Positions 1-10,700 of a DNA stretch of 64,000 bases are shown here, piece after piece. The translations under genes and the position numbers were made by a program. This DNA is from Trissonchulus latispiculum (lineage: Eukaryota > Nematoda > Enoplea > Enoplida > Ironidae), in the NCBI GenBank assembly GCA_030248195.1, contig JASAND010031913.1:1-64000 (forward strand), in the 5' to 3' direction. Position 1 is the stretch's first letter; the number at the start of each line of letters is the position of its first letter. A model generated the notes under the pieces. The model was not told the DNA's origin. It ran no database searches and saw nothing but the letters and a program-made list of their open reading frames with translations.

Positions 1-1451
1 TATCTTTTGATTGCACTGTCGGCTCTGTATAGCCCCTATATTATAAATGTATGTGTTTTTAATTCGACTGCAACAACGGATATAACGACAACGAACTTCG
101 ATGTCTTCTGCAGATACAGCTCCGATCCAGAGTAGAGTTCATGCGGGTTTGAACTCATCCTACGGTGAAACCAGAAGACCATCACCCTAAATTAAACTTA
201 AAATTCTTCAACAACAACAACGATGCTGCAAATTTATGGACATTATATACTTTTAATTTTGTTTGCTCATTCTATGCATAATTGCTTGTTTGTGTGTTTT
301 CTAATCATTTTTGCCTTAATTTTTGCCGGTACTATGCCTTATAATTTTTGCCATTTATCAGTCATAATTGTTGTGCTTTATTTCTATGCCATGTACAGTT
401 ATTTTTGCCATATATATTTTACTGTATGATTCGTTCGTAAGCTTTGATTCGTTTAGTTATGTAACCCCTTCCCCATATTTTTCCCCTATATATGTGTGTG
501 CTTTAATTTTGGTAGCTATATATGTATATGTATTTTCTCTTGCTTTCTTGGAAAGATCAGGTGATCTTAATTTTTTATGCGGCGGAGGAAGGTCCGTACG
601 CTAGATCTTTAAAATTTTAGGTTAAAAACGGTTTACAATAGATAAAATTTTCTTTGTTTGCAATAGTCTTTACCTCATTTTATGTGCATTGATTATTTGT
701 TTGTTGTGTACAGGATAATTTTTGCTGTATAGCTTAGTTAGGATATTGAATGTTATGTTGTGACTAGTTAGGTTAGTTTTTGACTTTTGACAAGTAGTTT
801 GATATATGATGTAACGAAAATTAACCTACCTACGTTTTGTATTTGTGAATCTTGTATTTGTTAGCTAGGTTTCTGTGAACTGTGTATAGTTTAGCTATCT
901 TTCTTGTGTATAGCATTGATAGTCGTAAAACTTTGTATTGTTTGTTGCTCTTAAAAATTGATATACTGTGTGTTTGACTTTGTATGTTTGTGAGAATGTA
1001 TGTGAAATTGATCAGTGAATGTGTGAGTAATTGTTGTACTTCTATTTTGTTTGGTTATTTATTCATAGTGGTATTTGGGTGTATTACCTTTTCTATGTGG
1101 GTCGTTCCCTTTACTTTCTATTTCTGATTACTTCTTTTCGCTATACCTAGTTTGGTTGCAACTACTTACTGCATTGTTTCGCTTACTTTATTCTCCCTGT
1201 GTTTCGCTATACTTCGCCTGTCTATGACTTCCACTTCGCTACCACTTTTTAACTTTAACTTAACTACTATTTGTGGTTCTTTGTTTAAACCATGGGTAAA
1301 CGTGCCAGGATACGTGCCTCATAACTGGTCTCATGGGAATTGTGTGAGATCTATGTTTACCTTTGAAATTCTTTTTAACTTTCAACTATTGAATTACGGT
1401 AGCATCTCTTCTCCATCTTGTATTTTAGCAGGCGCTAAAATTTTTCTATCC
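1..1451. other. Intergenic or decayed retroelement interior
   Basis: No convincing gene is seen. The stretch is T-rich and contains only short open frames, the longest about 100 codons and ending just past 1460. Because it leads directly into a polypurine run and an LTR-like start, it may be the eroded 3' interior of an LTR retrotransposon, but no reverse transcriptase, integrase or envelope motif is readable. Confidence 0.3.
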
Positions 1452-1853
1452 AGGGGAGGATGTTGAGAATCAACTAAATTAAAGTGTTGCAACTTAAACT
1501 CTAAAAGTAACACTTAATCTAAAACTTATTTCTTTCTTACTGTTGTGTAAAACTGTCAGTCTCTGTAGCTATGCCATTAATTAGCAAATTGTCTAATTAG
1601 TTGATGTTTGGATTTTGTCATCGTCTGGTCGGGTATTTTGTTGGACCATTAAATCTATTGTTACGCCACCCATCTCTTAGTTGGTTAGCTGCGCTTTCAC
1701 GGATGGATCCAATTGGACTGGTAACTTTGTAGAACCTAGTTAGGTAGGTAGGAATTAGGACAAATTCACTGAGATAGGCCCGGTCGGATTACCTGCAGTC
1801 GATCCGCCCTTTAATTCTGAGTTAAGTTCCAGACAGTTAGCTTAGGATTAACA
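1452..1853 (+). mobile_element. Polypurine tract plus LTR-like segment
   Basis: A purine run AGGGGAGGA (1452-1460) is followed immediately by TGTTGAGAATC at 1461. The segment can be closed at TTAACA (1853), giving a 393-bp unit with TGTT/AACA inverted ends, as expected for a 3' LTR. No second LTR copy lies in the window, so the right boundary is a guess. The next recognisable sequence, from about 1860, belongs to a different repeat. Confidence 0.35.
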
Positions 1854-1859
1854 CTCATA

Positions 1860-2110
1860 TTTTGGCGTTGAAAACTTGCTATTTTTGCAGAAGCCAAATA
1901 ATCACTTGTTTCTTGAGCTATGCAAACCGTTTAATTAAACTAAAGACCTCAATTTGAAGGTCCCACAAATGCCAAATATCTGGGGCATAATCATCTTCCA
2001 GCTGCTATCCCATAAGCTGCTATCATAAAAATGTAGTTTTTGCAAAAAGATGACCAAATTATTTCCAGCGATTGTGGAGCATTTGCTATGCAAGCTAGAG
2101 GGTTTCCACT
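1860..2110 (-). mobile_element. Inverted fragment of TTAA element C
   Basis: The reverse complement of this stretch matches the interior of the element at 58738-59719 (near 59195-59440) and of its partial copy at 5643-6493. Shared landmarks are the GAATGCTCCACAA-like start, the TTTTGCAAAAACTACATTTTT core and the block around TTTTCAACGCCAAAA. It points the opposite way to the copy on the other side of the polymerase, so the polymerase remnant sits between inverted copies of one repeat. Confidence 0.7.
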
Positions 2111-2116
2111 TACTGG

Positions 2117-2385
2117 ACGTATTATTATTATTATTGTAATGAATTAAAGAGTCTCTCGTAGTTTTCATGTTGTGCTTCGCCCAGTCCTCTTTGAATGCTG
2201 CGTAGTCTTCGTCGGAAATAGCTTGCTGCCTCAAAGTGGAATAGAACATGTCCCTACTTGGAATGCCTTGATCCAAAAACTCTAACGAGGTAAATGTTTC
2301 GTAGGAAAAAGGGCCCTTTTGTTCTGTTATTTTGAAACTTTTAAGCCATTTTGAATAGGAAGTTGCGGGTGCCAGATATTTATGG
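2117..2385 (-). pseudogene. Inverted fragment of B-family DNA polymerase
   Basis: The minus-strand translation repeats an internal piece of the neighbouring polymerase (its part encoded at about 3096-3350), including YLAPATS, FKITEQKG and RQQAISDEDYAAFKEDWAKHN, with a few substitutions. It is joined head-to-head to the plus-strand polymerase near 2385 and ends in an (AAT)n run near 2125. This is a rearranged duplicate and not a gene. Confidence 0.85.
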
Positions 2386-5281
2386 CCCTTAATATTTATG
2401 AAAACCACTTCTCCTTTAACAAAAACCTCAATAAGTTCACCCAGACCTGGAAATGCTCCAATTGTGACAAGTTATTCCACCATCATGGCAACTTCATGCA
2501 ACATTCAAAAAGTTGTGAGGTGGGCATCAAGCATGTCTTCCCTGGTGGCGGAGTTGGCCCTACTAAAACAATACTACAGAAAATTAGTAAACTAGATATT
2601 CCTGTGCCAGAATGGTACTACCCCTTTAGAATAGCCTATGATTTTGAGTGCATGTTCAAACGTACAAATAAAAAGGCGGGTCGAAGTTGACTTATGAACA
2701 CGAGTTAATTCCAGCTTCAGTATCCGTTTCATCCAATGTACCAGGTTACGAAGACCCAAAGTGCCTAATAATTACTGGAGATCCCTACGAACTAGTGGTC
2801 CGAATGAAGGACTATATGGAAGAGGTCGCTGACAAGGCATACAAGCTTCTGAGGGAAATTTACGAACCTACGTTAATAGGCTTGGCTGAGAATGAGAAGC
2901 TGCTATCTGAATTTGAAAACTGGCTCAAGGCTGTACCTACCTTAGGATTCAATTCAGGACGGTTTGACATGAACCTTATGAAATCTAGTTTGATTAAAAG
3001 TTTACTCCTTAATGGTCAAGAAACTAGGTTTGTAGTTAAGAAGAATAATAACTATATGGCTCTTTGTACTCCTAAACTTTATTTCCTCGGCATCAGTAAC
3101 TATCTGGCACCCGCAACTTCCTCTTCAAAATGGCTTAAAAATTTCAAAATAACAGAACAAAAGGGCATTTTTCCCTACGAAACATTTACCTCGTTAGAGT
3201 TTTTGGCTCAAGGCATTCCAAGTAGGGACATGTTCTATTCCACTTTGAGGCAGCAAGCTATTTCCGACGAAGACTACGCAGCATTCAAAGAGGACTGGGC
3301 GAAGCACAACATGAAAACTATGAGAGACTCTTTAATTCATTACAATAACCAAGACGTAGGTCCCTTCCTCCAGGCTACTGAAAAAATGGTAGAGTTCTGG
3401 AAAAATATGGACATCGACATGTTTAAAAGTGGGGCTATTTCTCTTCCCGGCTTAGCCTGCAAAAGAATGATGCAAAAACTTCTTAATCACACTCATCTTC
3501 CGCTTTTCAATAGGTTTACTCAAAATTGGCATAAATTAATTAAAGATAACATTGTTGGAGGGCCTAGTTTGGTGTTTCATAGATATCATGAAGCGGGGAT
3601 AACTGAAATTACAAATGGTTTCAAAGTTGCTCAAATCTTTGGGTTCTACGCTAATGCCTTATATCTCTGGTGCACTATGCAGGATATGCCTACTGGTCTG
3701 TACACCGAATGGAAACCCACTAAAGAGGGAAAATTCAAACGGGTTCACCAAAGAGGCAGGAAAGAAGCGATGTGGCTAGAGTATATGGCAAAGGATATGG
3801 GAGTTAGAGTGGAACATGCTTACAATGGAGGGCAAAAGCGAATAGGAAAAGCTAAGGTCGATGGGTGGGTCCCAGAAAAGAAATTAGTCCTACAATTTCA
3901 GGGGTGTTACTTCCACGGTCATGGGTGCGAGTTGGATAGAAATAAAGATCCGGATGACAGAAGGCTAAGAAGGGAAAGAACAGAAAGGGTCTCCCAGACA
4001 ATTAAAGACGGTGGGTTTGACTTAATTGAAAAGTGGGAGTGTGAGTTTGATAAGGAACTAAGAAATTCCAAGGAGATGCAAGAGTTTATGGACGAACATT
4101 TCAACCTGCCTAAGAAAAAGTCAGTCCTTACTTTTGCTGAGATGGTCACTCAAGTTCAAGCTAACAGGTTGTTTGGACTAGTTGAGGTAGACATAGAGGT
4201 TCCCGAGGACAAAAGGAAATACTTTGAGGAGATGACGCCTATTTTCAAAAATGTAGAAATTACTAGGGAAGACATCGGGGATCATATGAGGAAATTTTGC
4301 GAGGAACACGACCTGATGACACAACCTAGGAGGGGTCTGATTGGAAGTTATTTTGGAAAGAAAATTCTCCTAGCAACTCCCCTAATTAAGTGGTACCTCA
4401 AACACGGACTCAAAATTACAAAAATCTACCAGGCAATAGAATTCAAACCTAAACCCTGTTTCAAAGAATTGGGAGATGAGGTAACCTACCACCGTTCAGC
4501 AGCCGATTCTGATCCGGACCTAGCAGTTAAGGGGGAAATGTTTAAACTTTTAGGAAATTCTTACTACGGTAGAACCATAACAAACGTGGAAAAGCATATG
4601 GACGTTAAATTTTGTCAGAAATCAAGTGCAAGTAGAGAGGCAAATGGATGGAGGTTTAGGAGACTAGACGATCTGGGAAATGGAGTGTATGAGGTTCAAT
4701 CTGCAAAATCCAAAGTTGTCCACAGACTGCCTGAGTTAGTAGGGTTCTTTGTCTATCAATACGCAAAGCTAAGGATGCTAGAATTTTATTACGATTGTCT
4801 CAAACCAAATTTACGACCGGGGACGTTTCAACTTTGTCAGATGGACACCGATTCCCTATACTGTGCCTGCTCTTCTAATGATTTAAATGACTGCGTCCTA
4901 CCCGAAAACGAGGAAAGATGGAAAATTGCACTAAAAGACTTCTTTGTACTAGACCCTACGCAAAAAAGAATACCCGGTTTGTTCAAAGAAGAGTGGAAGG
5001 GTGAAGGAATTATAGCTCTCTGTAGTAAAACTTATTTCGCATGGGGTGAAACTAATAAGGTGAGTCATAAAGGTGTCAGTAAAAGTCTGAATCCATTCAC
5101 TATGGAAGATTTTAAAGAGGTACTAAAAACTGGTTGCACAAAGTCAGGGGAAAACAGGGGGCTCAGTAATGTAAGTAACGACATGATGATGTACCATCAA
5201 ATTAAAAACGCTCTAAATTATCTTTACCCTAAACGTGAGGTGCTGAGTGACGGTGTTACTACGAGACCATTACTTAAATAA
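2386..5281 (+). pseudogene. Decayed protein-primed-type B-family DNA polymerase of a Polinton/Maverick-like element
   Basis: The first frame (to 2690) carries a CxxC...HxxxxxC zinc-finger-like start and the exonuclease I motif YDFEC. The second frame (2687-5281, 864 codons) has exonuclease II (FNSGRFDMN), an exonuclease III-like NNQDV, a motif A region (ANALYLW), motif B (KLLGNSYYG), motif C (MDTDSLY) and a KGVSK thumb motif. Between motifs A and B is an insert with VDGWVPEKK and FQGCYFHGHGC, a feature of polymerases of this selfish-element group that resembles a nuclease fold (inferred). The two frames are separated by a frameshift near 2670-2690, the true N-terminus is replaced by an inverted duplicate, and the motif A aspartate position reads Tyr. 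No capsid, integrase or protease gene is visible nearby. It should be inactive. Confidence 0.85.
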
Positions 5282-5642
5282 ACCAACTAGCTTAACTGAA
5301 ATGTATTTGCATGATAACTACTGAGAATAAGGCATTATAAGAAGAAGAAGAAGAAGCATATACAAAAACCAATAAAAAATATAAAATACAAAACGATCAA
5401 AAAATTAAAAAATAAAAAACCTAAAAAACCACTAATGGGCCGACGCCGGGTCCCAAGCCCCGGGGGAAGAACACAGAGGGATGGTGATATTACAGGATGA
5501 AGCTATGGGCTAAAAGATAAACGAGGGTGGGCTATGGGCTGATGAAGGGTGATAAGGTTCAATAAAAAGGGTAGTGGTCCAGGAACTGTGGGTGGAGAAT
5601 GTCAATCCAGGGATTACTGGTCGAAATGCTGACTCTATACTA
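5282..5642. other. Non-coding downstream flank
   Basis: A-rich sequence with a short (GAA)n run at about 5340-5356 and several AAAAT/AAAAC repeats. No gene or boundary motif is recognised. Confidence 0.5.
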
Positions 5643-6493
5643 CTAATGTTGCTTTCCTAAAATATCTTTAACACATTTTAGAAGAAGTATAATTTTCCGG
5701 AATTTTTGCAGACTCAAGTAAATTTTTTCGCCAGACATCGGTTATATCATTCGATACCTCCATCAAATAGCTGAGGACGATTTTTTATTTATTGTGAAAT
5801 CGCTTTTCGTTATAGAGAAATAAGCTGAAATGTGTGCGAAACCTGTATTTTGCCTACTTTTTCCAAATTTGTCAAGCAATTATTTTAGCTAGAAAGCAGC
5901 AATCGGGGCAACTAAAAAATCGTCCCTGGGTATATTTGTGCAGAACACATTTGTTCAGTAGCAGCCCTCTAGCTTGCATGGAGAATGCTCCACAATCTTT
6001 GGAAAAAAATTGGTCGAGTTTTTGCAAAAACTACATTTTTTAGCAGCCTACAGGATAGCAGTTGGAAGACGATCATGCACCGGATATTTTGTCCGTGTGA
6101 CACCTTCAGATCGACGCCCTTAGTTTGATTTTACGGCTTGCGTAGTTCAAGAAATGTTGGATTATTCAATTTCTGCAAAAATGACAGGTTTTCGACGCCA
6201 AAACAAGAAAATCGGCTATATCTCACGGTAGAGAAAAGCTAGAAACTTGCTTTAAAAAGCAAAAATGTGAAGCTCAGTGAGATCTTTCGAATGGATATAG
6301 GCATAACTGCATAGCAGCTGCCAAACGTTAAGAAATTGGGAAAAACCACTCTGACCGGAAATCTCGAATTTTTGAAACGGGATTGCGCGGAAGGTGTTAA
6401 AATGCTAAAAGAACATATTTCGGAAAGTTTCATCAAATTTCATCTTGATTTACGCCGCCAAATAACAATTTGTGCCCAAAAAGAATCACCACC
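5643..6493 (+). mobile_element. Partial copy of TTAA element C
   Basis: About 850 bp matches 58865-59719 almost throughout, including the right end GGAATCACCACC-type terminus (here AGAATCACCACC followed by CTAA in place of TTAA). The left terminal about 125 bp of the complete element is missing. It has the same orientation as the complete copy and is inverted relative to the fragment at 1860-2110. Confidence 0.85.
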
Positions 6494-6974
6494 CTAAGCG
6501 TGACTAGCATGAACACGCCCAACGGGTCCCAATGGCACGACGCCGGTAAATTTTTGACGGACCTTCAAGTTAATGCTTGGCATTACGTTCCATCTGCTAA
6601 CACTACAGCAGTGTCCATTGTTATATCTTCTCTGACAACAACGAGGATGTTATGGTTATTTATTGGGCGGGTGTGGGATATGTTGGGGATCGAGCAAGTC
6701 TCAGGGTGCGTGGCGAGCGACGGAGACCTAGCTAAGAACCATGTATTTTCATGCCGATTGGCTCTAACCTAATGATTATGTTAAAAGAGGAGCCGGTCAA
6801 AGACTAATAAGGCATACGTTGCGGGCACTCACCAAGCCCGTTTATATCAAAGCTGTCCGAAATCTAGTTTATTGGCCGTTTGATTAACACAAAGATTTAC
6901 ACACAAAGTCCATGTGATATGTACAAAAAATGTTTATAATAATAAACATAGGTTTATCTGGTTTACCAGTCACT
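6494..6974. other. Intergenic; nothing recognised
   Basis: Contains a 100-codon open frame at 6470-6772 that starts inside the preceding repeat and shows no family signature. The 3' end of the LAPTM4-like gene begins at 6975. Confidence 0.4.
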
Positions 6975-7631
6975 CTATTTGAGTCGATAGGAGCTGGAAC
7001 TGCTCTTGAGATAGTTCTCCTTATCAGTAAGGTACCGGTAGAGCCGCAGAAACATGAAGAAGAACCACAGCTCCAGGCAAAGAATGAGCGCCGCAACCAC
7101 AATGAAAAGAATGGCAATAACCAGCATCGCCGCAGTGACGGTGGTTTGCGCCTCCTGATGGGTGATGGTTGAGTTACCCCACTCCTCCGTCCACCAAATC
7201 TGATGACCCCCCTGCTCCCACCAGGTACCCCCGAAAAATTCACGAAAAAATAGGGTGGCCCCAACAATGGTTAGAATGGCCAGAACTGTCTGCACCACCA
7301 TTAGGATCATAAAGATGACCTGCATTATCAGATGCGGCACCACCAGAACGGCCTTCGTTGCCAGGAGGGCCCAGAAGACCAGGAAAATGCTCAGGATCAT
7401 GAAAATTGGCAGAATTATGCCCAAAATGACGGAATAGGCCATTAGACCGCCGGACATTCCGGTCTGATTATTATTGATGGCCACGGAATAGCTGATGAGA
7501 GTGTAGAAGCTGGCGATCAGCTCCCACGCTGCCACAATCAGACAGGCGATCTTGATGTGGCAGCAGTGGCAGCAGCAGCAGCGACAGCGATACTTGCTCG
7601 CCGTTTCGTCGAAAATTGCCATAGATTGCAT
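6975..7631 (-). CDS. LAPTM4-like lysosomal/endosomal four-span membrane protein
   Basis: The start chosen at 7631 gives MQSMAIFDETASKYRC, 218 residues; the frame is open upstream, but a good acceptor (TTACAG) lies right before this ATG, so upstream codons are probably 5'UTR or intron. A Cys/His cluster (CRCCCCHCCHIK, about residues 16-27) precedes TM1 (about 26-48), followed by TM2 (66-90), TM3 (95-125) and TM4 (165-195), and then a basic aromatic tail LYRYLTDKENY. The Cys cluster next to TM1 and the aromatic stretch after TM4 resemble LAPTM4 proteins, which act in late endosomes and lysosomes. Two N-glycosylation sequons (NQT, NST) lie in the loops after TM1 and before TM4. The PPxY motifs of vertebrate LAPTMs are not present. 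An unrelated tetraspan protein is the alternative. Confidence 0.65.
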   Translation of the reverse strand: MQSMAIFDETASKYRCRCCCCHCCHIKIACLIVAAWELIASFYTLISYSVAINNNQTGMSGGLMAYSVILGIILPIFMILSIFLVFWALLATKAVLVVPHLIMQVIFMILMVVQTVLAILTIVGATLFFREFFGGTWWEQGGHQIWWTEEWGNSTITHQEAQTTVTAAMLVIAILFIVVAALILCLELWFFFMFLRLYRYLTDKENYLKSSSSSYRLK

Positions 7632-7695
7632 TCTGTAATAGCAATTAACAATGATGTTAGGCATCGGAAACCCGAAAGGTTGCCATCATTGTAAT

Positions 7696-7764
7696 GATCT
7701 AGTCTCTAGCCTAGAGTGTTCTACTTCTAAGTCAATGCTCGGCGGTTCGATCCCCGCCCTGGAC
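7696..7764 (+). repeat. tRNA-like sequence (tRNA-derived SINE head or tRNA pseudogene)
   Basis: GGCGGTTCGATCCCCGCC forms a T-arm with a canonical B box. CTTCTAA resembles the anticodon loop of tRNA-Arg(TCT), and TAGCCTAGAGTG resembles an A box. The 3' acceptor strand has no matching 5' partner, so it is not an intact tRNA. Confidence 0.4.
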
Positions 7765-7779
7765 ACTTTTCTTCACATC

Positions 7780-10700
7780 TTTCAATCCTGATTTCAACCT
7801 TTCACACTTAGTTTTCAGATCAGTTATGTGTGTACGTGTGCGTGGAGGTTAGAGGCTTATATATTTGCCGTTTCTAACAAAGATCAGCTCATAAGCGGTC
7901 CCAGCCTGTGGAACTTCCATGCTGGTTTAGATCTGACCGTTTTTCAAACAATTGCTTTCTGCTTAGAAAGTCAAAAAGTAAAGCTCCTGTTGACTGACAC
8001 CACTCCTAGTTAATACAAAGACCAGTTGGAACAGGGCGTGTATGAAAAAACTGATATATATCGTATGTTCTAGCTTCAACAAATACACACATAAAGCTAT
8101 AGATTCGTCTCAAATCAACTTGAGGGGTGTATTTGAATACGGTGCGTGGATTGTCATTCCAAGCAAATTAGGATGGCTACAATCTTACCTACAATGATAG
8201 CAAAAGGTCTCTGCCTTGTGGAGAAACTAGAAACGACTATTTGGGGCCGGCCCGACCCTGATTTAATTCTTGCTATGCCCTGTAAGCTTTGAATTTTTAA
8301 AACGTCTTTATCAAAGATATACTGTATGCGTTCTCATTGAGATAAAATTCCATACATGAAAATTAGAAAAATCAGAGCCTGAATAATATTTACTCTTGCG
8401 TCTACTTTTCAACACAAATCCTAATCTCACCACTAGTGATTAATAGTATTGTGAAAAAACCTACGTCGCTAGAGAAGCTCAAAACTCGCAAACATAAGCT
8501 ACAAAAAAATTCGTCGTTTCCTTAGCATCTAGCTTCCTTAATTTAGATCTCAAAGGTTTCTTAAATTGGACCTTTCTTGACGTAGAACAGATCAAAAATC
8601 AGAGTGTAGCAAAATATCGTGTAGGCCTTTCAGGATCCCCTCAAAGAAAAATAATTAATATAAATTTCCAGCTGGCCTTTTTAGCATCAGAAAATTAGAA
8701 GCGCTCAGCTCGAAACAGCATTCATTAAAAATCTTGTTGATCCGAAAGAATAAAAGTTAAAAATGTTCCAAACTAAAGTTTGAAGGTATTTCCAAAATTT
8801 GCTGAAATTTCATTAGTCCAGGAAATTTTTGCGGGGCTGATTCTGCCTTAGGCTTTAGCAAAGGTTCAGCGTAATTTCTAATCTCATTTCTATCTTGTGA
8901 GAGTGAATCTTGTTTTTGTTGCAACTTGCGTATTTTCTTATCTTAATAATTAGTACCAGCTCAGGATAAATAACAGGTCTGCAACCGTCAGGAAATTAGA
9001 TAAACAAGATGGACGAGACTAGTTTTTTAATGAAAACTCAGAATAAATAGGATTAGTTTATTGTTAATTTTCGATTATGTCTTCATAGATTATTAAATTT
9101 TAGGTTATTATATAATAATTAAAAACAGTGTGTATGTCTATGTTAACTGACTCTTGTAACGTTAGTAATCCATGGCGACAGGCAACACTTCAAATGGACT
9201 GTGTTTGTCAAAAACCAAAATAACGACGTAAAAACAGCTTTATTCTTCTTACTCGAGTTGTTGGCCGGCCGGCCCAGAGTACAACCAACCTGGCCGAGCC
9301 GACCTTAGCCGGCCGGCCAGTCGGTTATAGATGCAGAAACCGGCCGACCGGCGAAACCAGGCACCAGGCACAATATGACAGCACCGTTATGTGGTGAACA
9401 GGTGGACAAGGGGAAAATCATAGGACAAACTTTCTGTTATCAGAGCAAAAAGTATGTTCTGTTCGTTAACGGCACTCGTCCGCCAATTAGGCCCATCACT
9501 TCAAAGAAATTCGGCGCTATGCTTGTAGAATTCTAAGACTCGAAGCAGGCACAAAATTCGCGCACACACTGCTTGTGTTTTTGAGCCTAAGCACGTAAGC
9601 GCAGAGCGATTGAGCGTTCCGACCATATGGTGATTTCTGCGGTAATGGGTCACCATGGTCCAATTTGGGGGTGGGGGTCAGTCAGTAGCGAACCCAGCAC
9701 AAATTTAACTCTGGAGCTTGCCTAGTGGCATACTCTTATCATCATGTACTCTTAATTATACAAAATCTTAAAAGTGAACGAATTTTGCGGTTGTATTCCA
9801 GGCAGTATGAGAGCAGCAGAAAATCAGGAGTAATGGAAAAACCAAGAGAGTGAAAACAAAACATGTTTAATAATCGTGAACTTCCAATCTGGCAGTGCTT
9901 TTATTCATTTATTTTAAGATTATTCTTTACCACTATTCAAGTCCAACAACAATTTTTGACAAATTTGTTTTTCACCAAAATTCGTCATTTCTGTTTCGGT
10001 ATATTATTCGTGAAAAAGGAAAACCTTCAAAATTTATCTTCGTTAGTTGTCTGCTCAGATTCTGCGTTTCTCCGTTGCTCTGTGGATAACCGCCCTCCAC
10101 ACTACGATAAAGATAAGAGACGTATCTTCTTCTTCTTCTTCCTCTTCTTCTTTTTATCCATTTAGGTTAGCAAAAAACTTTAAAACAAATTATCTTGTGT
10201 AGAATAAGGATGATTACAGATGCAAGTGCAACCATCATAATTTAATTCATGTTGTTTTGCAGAAAAAGGTTTTGCAGCCTACGGAAAATGTTTCAAAAAG
10301 ATTACGGACCCCGCTTTGTAAAGCTAGATTCCTTACATGAGATGGGGATATTTCGCCACCCACAACTTTGAAAACCACCAAAAGTATCGAACATTACCCC
10401 AAAAATGGATTTCATCCACCAAATCTCCATCATTATTATCAGTAACGTGTCATTAATATCAGGGGATACGCTTTCTCCCTAGAAGTCTATGTTTACGTGT
10501 TGAAGCTCGGAAACATACGCGACGCTTTCATCTGAACTGTGATTGTCTGTCGCAGATTATGCTACAAAAGTGTTCATGTATTGTAATAAGACTCTGCCAT
10601 AAAAGCTCTCCTATCGCCCTACCACAACTTTATGACATGCTCACTATAGTAGCCATTTCTAGATTATATACAAAGAGTGACGTAAAAATGTTAGTTTCGC

